DNA from: Cloacimonetes bacterium UBA5284
GTDB lineage: Bacteria; Cloacimonadota; Cloacimonadia; Cloacimonadales; Cloacimonadaceae
Reading direction: 5' to 3'
NCBI GenBank assembly: GCA_002410505.1
Contig: DHSO01000017.1
Span: 1 to 16,996, forward strand
Length of the DNA: 16,996 bases
Within the stretch, counting starts at the first letter, position 1, and each line of letters starts with the position of its first letter. Both the position numbers and the translations under genes were made by a program. This document shows positions 8,031 through 15,511 of this stretch, in pieces. The notes under the pieces were generated by a model. The model did no database searches. It was not told the origin of the DNA and was given only the letters and a program-made list of their open reading frames with translations.

Positions 8031-9480
8031 CTTCCATCCGGATAATTTTCAATTCGGTACCCGGGTAGTAAGTACTCAATATCTGAGTGTATTCCTCGCC
8101 CAGACGTGCTTTGCGCAAGGCGCCCACCTGGCACATACCGACGCCGTGACCGGAACCCCTACCTTTGAGACTGATGCTGCTCCCGGGATAGTAGATAGCC
8201 TTTCCCGCGGCTGATTTGAATACGAACATCGAAGAGGGTAACATGCCAAAGCTTTGCCGGATTTTGTATTCTCCTTCCAGGATGGTCTGGCGATCTCCGC
8301 TGATGCGCAGTTTCAGGATTCTGCCGGAGCGGCCTCGCTCCAATACCTCGATACTCCTGATGCTGCTCAGTCCGATGTTTTCGGCAAGCTTGGCGCGACT
8401 GATACTACGCTCCCACATCATGGTGGATTTTTCCCAGGAACTCATCCCGGAGCTATCGACTTTACTGTTTATCCACTTATTGACATCCTCTTCGCTACTC
8501 AGATCATAATTTTCTGCTGCATTCAGGCAGGTGGAGCCGCCCAGATGCGGGATATAGGCTCCGTTCCAGATGGCCTGAGATGTATCTGTCTTGCCGCCGC
8601 AACTGCTGTGATAGGTGGCATCTGCCACTCTGTCTTCGGTCACGATTACTTCTCCCGCGCTTTGCATTACCGCTTCTTCGATGAGTTCAGTGCGCAGATG
8701 CTTAGCTTTGTAGACCTGGCAATGAGTACTGCTGCAAAGATCGTAGCCATCTTTGCTGTGACGGTTGTAGAGCAAGAGGCTCACAGCATGGGTTCGTGCC
8801 GCCACGGCCTGTGCCTTCAAAGCTTCCAGCGGGCTGTTGTTGCCTATTTCATTCGGGATCACCCCGGCAATGTATTCTTCCAAAGGCAGGATCTGGTTCA
8901 ATACCAGCTTGCCACCTCGGACCTTCAATACAAATTCTCCTTCATAAGGCAGACCGTTCAACCATAAAGATCCCTTGGAATATATGCTTAGCGGACTCTC
9001 AAAGTAGGATTCTTTGCCGTCCTTGCCTACAATCCGCACTGTGGAATTTACTATCGGGATAGATTGAATACGGCTGTAGGGATAGTTTATTGATGAGGCA
9101 TAAGATTGCGCGGCTTGCAGATCACTAAAGCTATCCGGCAGGAAAAACCAATATTCATGCTTGATCTTTAGTTGATCGTTTTCCCAAGAAAAAGAGCTGT
9201 TGGTTACCGCTTGTGAATCGCTCTGTTCATGGGCAGATTCCACCCGTTCGATGATTCCATATCTGTTTTCGACTTCGGTGGACACCACGTCGATGGCGAT
9301 ATTGCCGCTATAAACCTGTTCAAATAGTTGATCCTTATCGCTTAGTTCCAAGCCTTCGCCCTCTAAACTCAAGTGCTGTGAAGTGGCCAGGTTGATCTCC
9401 AGATACAGCATACCATCCCGGATTTCCGCCGCGAAAAGCAGGGAAAGGCTGAACAGCAGGAGGGCGGAAAGCTTTCGCAT
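8023..9480 (-). CDS. Exported SpoIID/LytB-domain protein (putative peptidoglycan-modifying enzyme)
   Basis: A 485-residue protein with a signal peptide (MRKLSALLLFSLSLLFAA, cleavage near residue 18). Residues ~20-185 are an unassigned N-terminal region; ~186-320 hold the SpoIID core: LPLEEYIAGVIPNEIG (199-213, with E211 in the position of the catalytic glutamate as I align it), EALKAQAVAART (219-230), a CSSTHCQVY segment (249-257) and YHSSCGGKT (290-298). The C-terminal end has GRGSGHGVGMCQVGA (440-454) and YYPGT, as in SpoIID/LytB proteins. In Bacillus SpoIID is a lytic transglycosylase acting on denuded glycan strands; nothing else here suggests sporulation, so a general envelope role is more likely. 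The start overlaps the metG stop as TAATG with no clean Shine-Dalgarno sequence, suggesting translational re-initiation. Confidence 0.88.
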   Translation of the reverse strand: MRKLSALLLFSLSLLFAAEIRDGMLYLEINLATSQHLSLEGEGLELSDKDQLFEQVYSGNIAIDVVSTEVENRYGIIERVESAHEQSDSQAVTNSSFSWENDQLKIKHEYWFFLPDSFSDLQAAQSYASSINYPYSRIQSIPIVNSTVRIVGKDGKESYFESPLSIYSKGSLWLNGLPYEGEFVLKVRGGKLVLNQILPLEEYIAGVIPNEIGNNSPLEALKAQAVAARTHAVSLLLYNRHSKDGYDLCSSTHCQVYKAKHLRTELIEEAVMQSAGEVIVTEDRVADATYHSSCGGKTDTSQAIWNGAYIPHLGGSTCLNAAENYDLSSEEDVNKWINSKVDSSGMSSWEKSTMMWERSISRAKLAENIGLSSIRSIEVLERGRSGRILKLRISGDRQTILEGEYKIRQSFGMLPSSMFVFKSAAGKAIYYPGSSISLKGRGSGHGVGMCQVGALRKARLGEEYTQILSTYYPGTELKIIRMEDE

Positions 9481-11489
9481 TATTGCACCGGGGAGCCGGG
9501 AGAGCCTCCATCCGGCAAGACCACATGCAGGCCCAGTTCGTCGTGGGCGGCCAGGATCATGCCGTTGGATACTATGCCCCTTATCTTGCGGGCTTGCAGA
9601 TTCACCAGCATTACCACGGTTTTTCCGATGATGTCCTCGGCTTTATAGCTCTGCGCGATGCCGGCAACCAATTCCCGGGTTTCAAAGCCCAAATCTACTT
9701 TCAGATGTAATAGCTTGTCCGTCTTTGGTACAGGCGTTGCCTCAAGCACTTTTGCCAAACGCAGATCCATAGCACTGAAATCTTCGTAAGTGATATCCGG
9801 CTTCACCGGCAGATAATCGGTTTTATCTGTCTCTTTTGCCATATTGTGCAGTCTGGCCAGTTCCATCTCGATGGCGGCATCTTCGATCTTGCAAAAAAGC
9901 GGCGAGACATTGTTCACTGTGATCTGCGTGCTTGTAAAAGCGTCTTCCCAGCTGTGAACGGGGGCTAAACTCATCATCGCGCGCAGTTTTTGCATGTGCT
10001 TGGGCATAATGGGGTAGAAGGCTATACTGATTTTGTTTAGTAGCGATGCGCACACCCACAGGGTCTCTTGCACATGCTTGCGATCTGCTTTGATGGCATG
10101 CCAGGGTTTGCGCTCGTCAAAGAAACGATTGCCCAGGCGCGCCAAATCCATGATGGCACGGGTGTTGCGCTTTACTTGATAGTCGCGATAGGAAGCACTG
10201 ATCTCTTCCAGGCTTTTATCTGCTTCGTCCAGGATTGCTTTGCATTCTTCATCGCAATCCACCGCGGATATCTGCCCCTCAAAATGCTTGTTTGCAAAGG
10301 CAAAAACCCGGTTCGCAAGGTTTCCCAATACATTGTTCAATTCGCCATTGATCTTGAGCTGAAAATCCTTGAAACTGAAATCTGCATCCTGCCGCTCAGG
10401 TGCGTTTGTCGCCAGATAGTAGCGCAGGTATTCGCCGTCAAAGCGTTTTGTGAATTCATCCACCCAGATCGCCCAATTGCGCGAAGTCGAGATCTTTTCC
10501 CCTTCCAGATTCATGAATTCATTGGCGGGGATATCGTGAGGGAGGCAGTATTTGATGTCTTGACCCATCAGCATTGCCGGCCAGATGAGCGCATGGAAGA
10601 TGATGTTGTCTTTGCCGATAAAGTGAATCAACTTTGTGTCCGGGTCCAGCCAATAGTCTTTCCAGCGTTCGGGTTGGCCTATGCGTTTGGCCCATTCCAC
10701 GGTGGAAGATACATAGCCGATGGGAGCGTCAAACCACACATACAGTACTTTATCTTCCGCTTCTGGAAGCGGCACCGGTACGCCCCAACTAAGGTCTCTG
10801 GTAATCGAGCGTTCGATCAATCCCTGTTCCAAAAGGTTCAGCATAAAGTTGCGCACGTTTTCTTTCCAATAGCTTTTATGCGATATCCATTCTTTCAGCT
10901 GATCGGTAAAGCGTGCCAGATGCAGGAACCAATGTTTGGTTTCCCGGATCACCGGTTCGTTTCCGCAGATCTTACAACGCGGATTTTTCAGCGATGTCGT
11001 CTCGTAGGTCTGTCCACATTTGTCGCATTGATCGCCGCGGGCACCTTCACTGCCACATTTGGGGCAGATGCCTTCCACATAGCGATCGGGCAGATAGCGT
11101 TTATCGTGTTCACAATAGAATTGCAGAGTTGTTTTGGGCTGGATATGCCCTTTGTTATACAGAGAGCTGAAAAATTGACGGGATAGCTGATAATGCTCTT
11201 CCCGCGCGGTACCGGAAAAGTTGTCAAATTCTATGCCGATACCATCGAAGGCTTCTTTGATGCTATCGTGATATCGTTTTACGATCTCGATGGCTTGCAC
11301 TCCTTCCTTGTCTGCCGAGATCGAAATCGGAGTGCCGTGTTCATCGGTTCCGCAGATGTAGATAACGTCTTCATTTTGCAGACGCAAATAGCGGACAAAG
11401 ATATCCGCAGGGAGGTATGCTCCCGCTACGTGTCCCACATGAAGCTTGCCGTTGGCATAGGGCAGAGCGCTGGTAACAATATATTTCAT
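9480..11489 (-). CDS. metG: Methionyl-tRNA synthetase with C-terminal tRNA-binding domain
   Basis: A class I aminoacyl-tRNA synthetase of 669 residues that charges tRNA-Met. The ATP-binding HIGH motif is HVGH (17-20) after TSALPYANG; the KMSKS loop reads KISTS (332-336) followed by RNWA, a known variant in some lineages. Zinc-knuckle pairs are CPKC (142-145), CDKC (155-158) and CKIC (172-175). The last ~100 residues form an EMAP-II/Trbp111-like tRNA-binding domain (DFSAMDLRLAKV... ending with NGMILAA). The open frame extends 41 codons upstream to 11612, but that extension lies over the aspartate kinase gene and has no family similarity. ATG at 11489 overlaps that gene's stop as ATGA and has GGAG at 11497-11500, 7 bases away, so this start is firm. 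Confidence 0.97.
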   Translation of the reverse strand: MKYIVTSALPYANGKLHVGHVAGAYLPADIFVRYLRLQNEDVIYICGTDEHGTPISISADKEGVQAIEIVKRYHDSIKEAFDGIGIEFDNFSGTAREEHYQLSRQFFSSLYNKGHIQPKTTLQFYCEHDKRYLPDRYVEGICPKCGSEGARGDQCDKCGQTYETTSLKNPRCKICGNEPVIRETKHWFLHLARFTDQLKEWISHKSYWKENVRNFMLNLLEQGLIERSITRDLSWGVPVPLPEAEDKVLYVWFDAPIGYVSSTVEWAKRIGQPERWKDYWLDPDTKLIHFIGKDNIIFHALIWPAMLMGQDIKYCLPHDIPANEFMNLEGEKISTSRNWAIWVDEFTKRFDGEYLRYYLATNAPERQDADFSFKDFQLKINGELNNVLGNLANRVFAFANKHFEGQISAVDCDEECKAILDEADKSLEEISASYRDYQVKRNTRAIMDLARLGNRFFDERKPWHAIKADRKHVQETLWVCASLLNKISIAFYPIMPKHMQKLRAMMSLAPVHSWEDAFTSTQITVNNVSPLFCKIEDAAIEMELARLHNMAKETDKTDYLPVKPDITYEDFSAMDLRLAKVLEATPVPKTDKLLHLKVDLGFETRELVAGIAQSYKAEDIIGKTVVMLVNLQARKIRGIVSNGMILAAHDELGLHVVLPDGGSPGSPVQ

Positions 11490-12661
11490 CCATTTACTCC
11501 AAAGAATTCCTGATGCAAAAGGGCTATAGTCTTTGCCACTTGCGGCGCTGGCAACATCAATTCCAAAGTCCGGCAACTGTGTGAGATGCGCTGCAGATGC
11601 GAATTGGCACACAGCCTCAGCACTTTTGCCATAAAGGCAGGATCTGCAGCCAGACCCAGGCCCACCAGGTTCACAAAGCCGATATCGCGGCTTTTTTCCG
11701 GGGTCGGGATTCCGGATTCCTGAAGCATATAGTCCAGCTCAGACTCGTATTTCTCTTCGATATACAGTTCCAAAGCAGCCTCATAGAGGTTGATCTTATA
11801 GATTTCATAATGCCATTTTTCCAATAGCTGCAAAACGCCGGTATCCGGTGCCAGACGATAGCGTAAGATGTTATCCTTGTGCGCGATTGCATTTACTTTG
11901 CGTTCTTCCATGTGTGGGTCCTTTGGGCTTTCTTCTTGTTTGATCAGGGTTCCCGGTTCAAAAGTGAAGGAGGATTTTACCTCCACGGCTACTTTGTAGC
12001 GATAGGCAAATTCGACCGCGCGGGGGTGCAATACCTTGGAGCCGTTATAACTGAGCGCCAGCATATCCAGATAGCCGATTTCACCGATGAATTGAGCTTG
12101 AGGCACTATTCTGGGATCTGCGCTGTAAACACCCGCCACATCGGTATATATCTCACATTTGCTCGCGCCCAGATAACAGGCCAGGGCCACCGCTGAAGTG
12201 TCCGAACCGCCTCTGCCCAATGTAGTTATCTCTTTGGATGTACTCACTCCTTGAAAGCCGGCTACTATCACTACTTTCTCTTTCGCCAGTTCCTCGTGTA
12301 TGCGAAAGGCGTTTACCCTCAAAATCCTGGCATTACCATGATGGTCGTCTGTGATTATGCCACTTTGCGATCCCGTAAAAGAGATCGAAGGTATGCCTTC
12401 CTCAAATAGCGACAGCGACAGCAGCGACATACTGATGCGCTCTCCGGCAGTAAGCAGCATATCCATTTCTCTGCGGCTGGGATGTTTGGATATCTCATAG
12501 GCCAGGCCAAAGAGATTGTCTGTAGTCTTGGCCATGGCAGATACCACTACCACCAATTGATCTCCGCGATGATAGGCTTTTGCCAGCTTTTTCGCGATCG
12601 AGCGGATCAGCTCTACGCTTCCTACTGATGTGCCGCCGAATTTTTTTACGATGATCGCCAT
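11486..12661 (-). CDS. lysC: Aspartate kinase with divergent C-terminal regulatory region
   Basis: A 391-residue enzyme that phosphorylates L-aspartate, the first step toward lysine, threonine and methionine. The catalytic domain is intact: KFGGTSVGS (7-15), the LLTAGERIS segment (69-77), TLGRGGSDTSA (147-157) and YTDVAGVYSADPR (172-184), then NGSKVLHPRA (206-215). After residue ~255 two ACT-like units are expected, but they are poorly conserved: the first has APDTGVLQLLEKW in place of a normal DxPG-type loop, and the second has ISHSCRTLELMLP where family members usually read IS-T/S-SEI-x-I. Allosteric inhibition may be altered (inference). The start ATG follows directly on the pyrG stop codon (TAGATG); the 3' end overlaps metG by 4 bases. 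The exact paralogue name is uncertain. Confidence 0.93.
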   Translation of the reverse strand: MAIIVKKFGGTSVGSVELIRSIAKKLAKAYHRGDQLVVVVSAMAKTTDNLFGLAYEISKHPSRREMDMLLTAGERISMSLLSLSLFEEGIPSISFTGSQSGIITDDHHGNARILRVNAFRIHEELAKEKVVIVAGFQGVSTSKEITTLGRGGSDTSAVALACYLGASKCEIYTDVAGVYSADPRIVPQAQFIGEIGYLDMLALSYNGSKVLHPRAVEFAYRYKVAVEVKSSFTFEPGTLIKQEESPKDPHMEERKVNAIAHKDNILRYRLAPDTGVLQLLEKWHYEIYKINLYEAALELYIEEKYESELDYMLQESGIPTPEKSRDIGFVNLVGLGLAADPAFMAKVLRLCANSHLQRISHSCRTLELMLPAPQVAKTIALLHQEFFGVNG

Positions 12662-14254
12662 CTATGCCTTTACCGCGGCTTTGATAAGCTCTATAAATAG
12701 AGGATGTGGGCGATTGGGACGGGATTTGAATTCCGGATGGAATTGTACTCCTATATGGAAGCGGTTTGCCGGATACTCCAAAATCTCCACCAAAAGCTCA
12801 TTTTCGGATAGTCCGCTCAGCCTCAGCCCGGCTTCGCAAAGCTTCTCTCTGTATTCATTGTTAAATTCATAGCGATGCCGGTGGCGCTCGCTTATCTGCA
12901 GGCTTCCGTAGGAACGGTGCGCAAGGCTGTCCGGGCATAGCTTGCATGTGTACGCTCCCAAGCGCATGGATCCACCCACATAGTCTATATAGCGTTGATC
13001 TTCCATCAGATGAATCACCGGATTGCCCGTAATTTCGTCAAATTCGGTGCTATTGGCATCGTTCAATTTGCACACATTGCGCGCATATTCAATCGCCATC
13101 ACCTGCATGCCCAGGCATATGCCCAAAAGCGGGATGTTTTTGCTGCGGGCATAGTGAGCGATGTTGATCTTGCCTTCGATGCCCCGGATGCCAAAGCCGC
13201 CCGGGATCAAGATCCCGTCGATGTCCTTAAGCTCGCTGTCTAGATCCTCCGCCTTGAAGCTGCGTTCCGAATCCACCCATTTTATATTGAGTTTCTTTTT
13301 TTGTTTTGCCGCTGCGTGCATCAGGGCTTCCACCACACTCTTGTAGGCATCGTGATGCTTCACATATTTCCCGCAAACTGCTATGCTCACCTCGCCATCG
13401 CTGTTTTGACGATTAGTTAGAAATTGCTGCCACTGGCTAAGATCCATCTCGCTATTATCCATTTTGAAATGCCGGCAAATGATCGCCGGCAAGTTCGCTT
13501 TTTGATATATGAGCGGAATCTCATAAACGCATTTTACGTCGATGGCATTGATCACGCTTTCTTTGGGCACGTTTGTAAAGAGCGCGATCTTGGAATATAT
13601 CTCGTCGTCAAAAGTCTTTTCGCTGCGACAGAGCAAGATATCCGGTTGGATACCGATCTCACGCAGCTTGTAGGCACTATGTTGCGAAGGTTTGGTCTTC
13701 AGCTCGCCCGCGGTCTTGATGTAGGGCACGTAGGTGAGCAGGATATTCAGCGTGTTCTGAACCCCGAGATCAAGGCGCAATTGACGCACAGCCTCCAAAA
13801 AAGGCAGGCTCTCGATGTCGCCAACTGTGCCTCCGATCTCGGTGATCACGATGTCTTTATCAGCGGATAAGCGGGTTATCCGGCTTTTGATTTCATTGGT
13901 TACATGGGGTATCACCTGTACGGTTTTCCCCAAGTAGCTGCCCTTGCGCTCGTTCATTATCACACTTTCGTAGATCTGCCCGGCGCTGCAACTGCTGGCA
14001 GAGCTAAGCGCTTCATCCACAAAGCGTTCATAATGTCCCAGATCAAGGTCTGTTTCGGCACCGTCGTCTGTTACAAATACCTCTCCATGCTGGAAGGGGC
14101 TCATCGTTCCCGGGTCCACATTCAAGTAGGGATCGAGTTTTTGCAACACTACTTTATAACCCATAGATTTCAACAGCAATCCGATGGATGCCGTGGCTAT
14201 GCCTTTGCCCAGGGATGATAGCACTCCCCCCATTACGAAGATGTATTTCGCCAC
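12662..14254 (-). CDS. pyrG: CTP synthase
   Basis: A 530-residue, full-length CTP synthase making CTP from UTP, ATP and glutamine. The N-terminal amidoligase domain shows GGVLSSLGKG (9-18, P-loop), DPYLNVDPGTM (41-51), GEVFVTDDGAETDLDLGHYERF (two adjoining motifs from 57) and EIGGTVGDIES (139-149). The C-terminal glutaminase domain shows PGGFGIRG (351-358), nucleophile C380 in GICLGMQ, GGSMRLG (427-433), and the catalytic H506 and E508 in QFHPEF. The start codon is GTG at 14254, supported by AAGGGAGAGG at 14258-14267, which fills the 11-base gap after the aminotransferase gene. The lysC start abuts its stop codon. An identification without realistic alternatives. Confidence 0.98.
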   Translation of the reverse strand: MAKYIFVMGGVLSSLGKGIATASIGLLLKSMGYKVVLQKLDPYLNVDPGTMSPFQHGEVFVTDDGAETDLDLGHYERFVDEALSSASSCSAGQIYESVIMNERKGSYLGKTVQVIPHVTNEIKSRITRLSADKDIVITEIGGTVGDIESLPFLEAVRQLRLDLGVQNTLNILLTYVPYIKTAGELKTKPSQHSAYKLREIGIQPDILLCRSEKTFDDEIYSKIALFTNVPKESVINAIDVKCVYEIPLIYQKANLPAIICRHFKMDNSEMDLSQWQQFLTNRQNSDGEVSIAVCGKYVKHHDAYKSVVEALMHAAAKQKKKLNIKWVDSERSFKAEDLDSELKDIDGILIPGGFGIRGIEGKINIAHYARSKNIPLLGICLGMQVMAIEYARNVCKLNDANSTEFDEITGNPVIHLMEDQRYIDYVGGSMRLGAYTCKLCPDSLAHRSYGSLQISERHRHRYEFNNEYREKLCEAGLRLSGLSENELLVEILEYPANRFHIGVQFHPEFKSRPNRPHPLFIELIKAAVKA

Positions 14255-14257
14255 TAG

Positions 14258-14267
14258 CCTCTCCCTT
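14258..14267 (-). promoter_or_regulatory. Ribosome binding site for the GTG start of pyrG
   Basis: The minus strand reads AAGGGAGAGG, then CTA, then GTG GCG AAA TAC. The purine-rich site overlaps the stop codon of the preceding aminotransferase gene and supports GTG at 14254, which matches the conserved N-terminus of CTP synthases. Confidence 0.7.
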
Positions 14268-15510
14268 ACATCAGCTTTTTCAATTCGGCCAGAGATTCTT
14301 TGATGGCGCCAACCGTGTAGGCCAGATCTGCATCGCTGTGTCGGAAGCAGATGTAGCCGTGGTGATATGGCTGCAAGAACACTTTGCGACGGATCAACTG
14401 TGTGTAAAACTCCGTTCTCAACTTTTTGTAAAGGCCATTTTCATCCTTGTTGAAAGTGATGAAGGGCATCCATGGAGCTCCGGAAAACTCCACCGGCATG
14501 CCGGATTCGTCGATCACTTTCTGCACATCTATGGCAAATTTCTCGCCTTTTTGTTTTACTACATCCAGCACCTTGTCCCGTTCCAGAATTTCGATGGTCT
14601 TCAACGCAGCTACTATGCTGTCGCTATTTGGGAAGAATGTGGAAGACAAAAACACCTTGTCTGCCAATACCATCATGGGCTCGCGTTTGCCCACCAGCGC
14701 GGCGATCGCATAGCCGTTTGCCATGGCTTTTCCAAAGGTGGAAAGATCCGGGGTTACGCCAAAATACTCTTGCGCGCCACCCAAAGATACTCTGAATCCA
14801 CTGCGGATTTCATCAAAAACCAGGAGCGCGCCATATTTATCTGCCAACGCGCGTACGCCTTCCAGATAACCGGGCTTGGGCATCTCTACCGGAGCAGCCA
14901 ACGGATGACCCACGGGGGTTACAATGATGGCCGCCATGTCGTCTTTATTGGCCTTCAGGATATTTTCCAATCCCTCCAGATCGTTATAATGAAATTCCAA
15001 CACGTCTTCATAAAGCTTTTCCGGTATGCCGCCTTTCACCTCCACACACCAATCGTGCCAGCCGTGATAACCGCAACGGGCGATCTTGGTCTTTCCGGTG
15101 TAGGCTCTGGCCACCCGGATGGCGATCGTGGTGGCATCGCTGCCGGTTTTCACCAATGCTGCCATCTCACAGGAAGGAATTAGTTGCTGCAATTTGCGCA
15201 CTAATTCGCTTTGCTGAGGTTGAGTAAGTGAAAAACAGAAGCCTTTGTCATTTATCTGCTTCTGAACGGCGTTGTCGATTTCCTGCTCACGATAGCCGAT
15301 GATGATGGGACCATAAGCGCAGAGGTAATCGATGTATTCATTTCCGTCCACGTCGGTTACTCTGCCGCCGTTGCCACTGTCAAAATAGATCGGATATTCT
15401 CCCTGAACGAAGTTGTAAGGTCTGCGAATGCCGGCAACTGCTCCGGGGACCAGCTTTTGCGCTTCCTCATACATTGCCATGCTTTTGTCTAATTTCAATT
15501 TATCTGCCAT
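14266..15510 (-). CDS. kat: Class III PLP aminotransferase, candidate 3-aminobutyryl-CoA beta-transaminase
   Basis: A 414-residue fold-type I, class III aminotransferase. Visible: GxxVTDVDGNEYIDY (49-62), TGSDATTIAIRVARAYTGK (122-140), GYHGWHDW (147-154), the cofactor-ring aspartate in VFDEIRSGFR (231-240, D233), and the Schiff-base lysine K261 in STFGKAMANG. Automatic annotation would say glutamate-1-semialdehyde aminomutase, but the active-site stretch AMANGYAIAALVGK differs from the 'GGGLPVGA' type of HemL. The better candidate is Kat, the acyl-CoA beta-transaminase described from Candidatus Cloacimonas (EC 2.6.1.111), which turns 3-aminobutyryl-CoA plus 2-oxoglutarate into acetoacetyl-CoA plus glutamate in lysine fermentation. 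The thiolase that would use acetoacetyl-CoA ends 1 base upstream. The family is certain, the substrate inferred. GGGAG at 15521-15525, 10 bases away, supports the ATG. Confidence 0.7.
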   Translation of the reverse strand: MADKLKLDKSMAMYEEAQKLVPGAVAGIRRPYNFVQGEYPIYFDSGNGGRVTDVDGNEYIDYLCAYGPIIIGYREQEIDNAVQKQINDKGFCFSLTQPQQSELVRKLQQLIPSCEMAALVKTGSDATTIAIRVARAYTGKTKIARCGYHGWHDWCVEVKGGIPEKLYEDVLEFHYNDLEGLENILKANKDDMAAIIVTPVGHPLAAPVEMPKPGYLEGVRALADKYGALLVFDEIRSGFRVSLGGAQEYFGVTPDLSTFGKAMANGYAIAALVGKREPMMVLADKVFLSSTFFPNSDSIVAALKTIEILERDKVLDVVKQKGEKFAIDVQKVIDESGMPVEFSGAPWMPFITFNKDENGLYKKLRTEFYTQLIRRKVFLQPYHHGYICFRHSDADLAYTVGAIKESLAELKKLM

Positions 15511-15511
15511 C

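Noticed and set aside
10068..11186. A 372-codon open frame on the plus strand opposite metG, and a 331-codon one at 14188-15183 opposite the aminotransferase
   Set aside because: Both lie wholly or almost wholly antisense to genes with intact family motifs, have no ribosome binding site or recognisable domain, and are Cys/His/Phe-rich as expected of mirror frames.
11490..11612. A 41-codon N-terminal extension of metG
   Set aside because: It overlaps the aspartate kinase gene, lacks family similarity, and the ATG at 11489 has the ATGA overlap and a GGAG site.
14266..15510. Glutamate-1-semialdehyde aminomutase (hemL) as the name of the aminotransferase
   Set aside because: The segment after the PLP lysine differs from HemL, no heme-pathway gene is near, and the thiolase neighbour suggests an acyl-CoA pathway. 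It remains an alternative.
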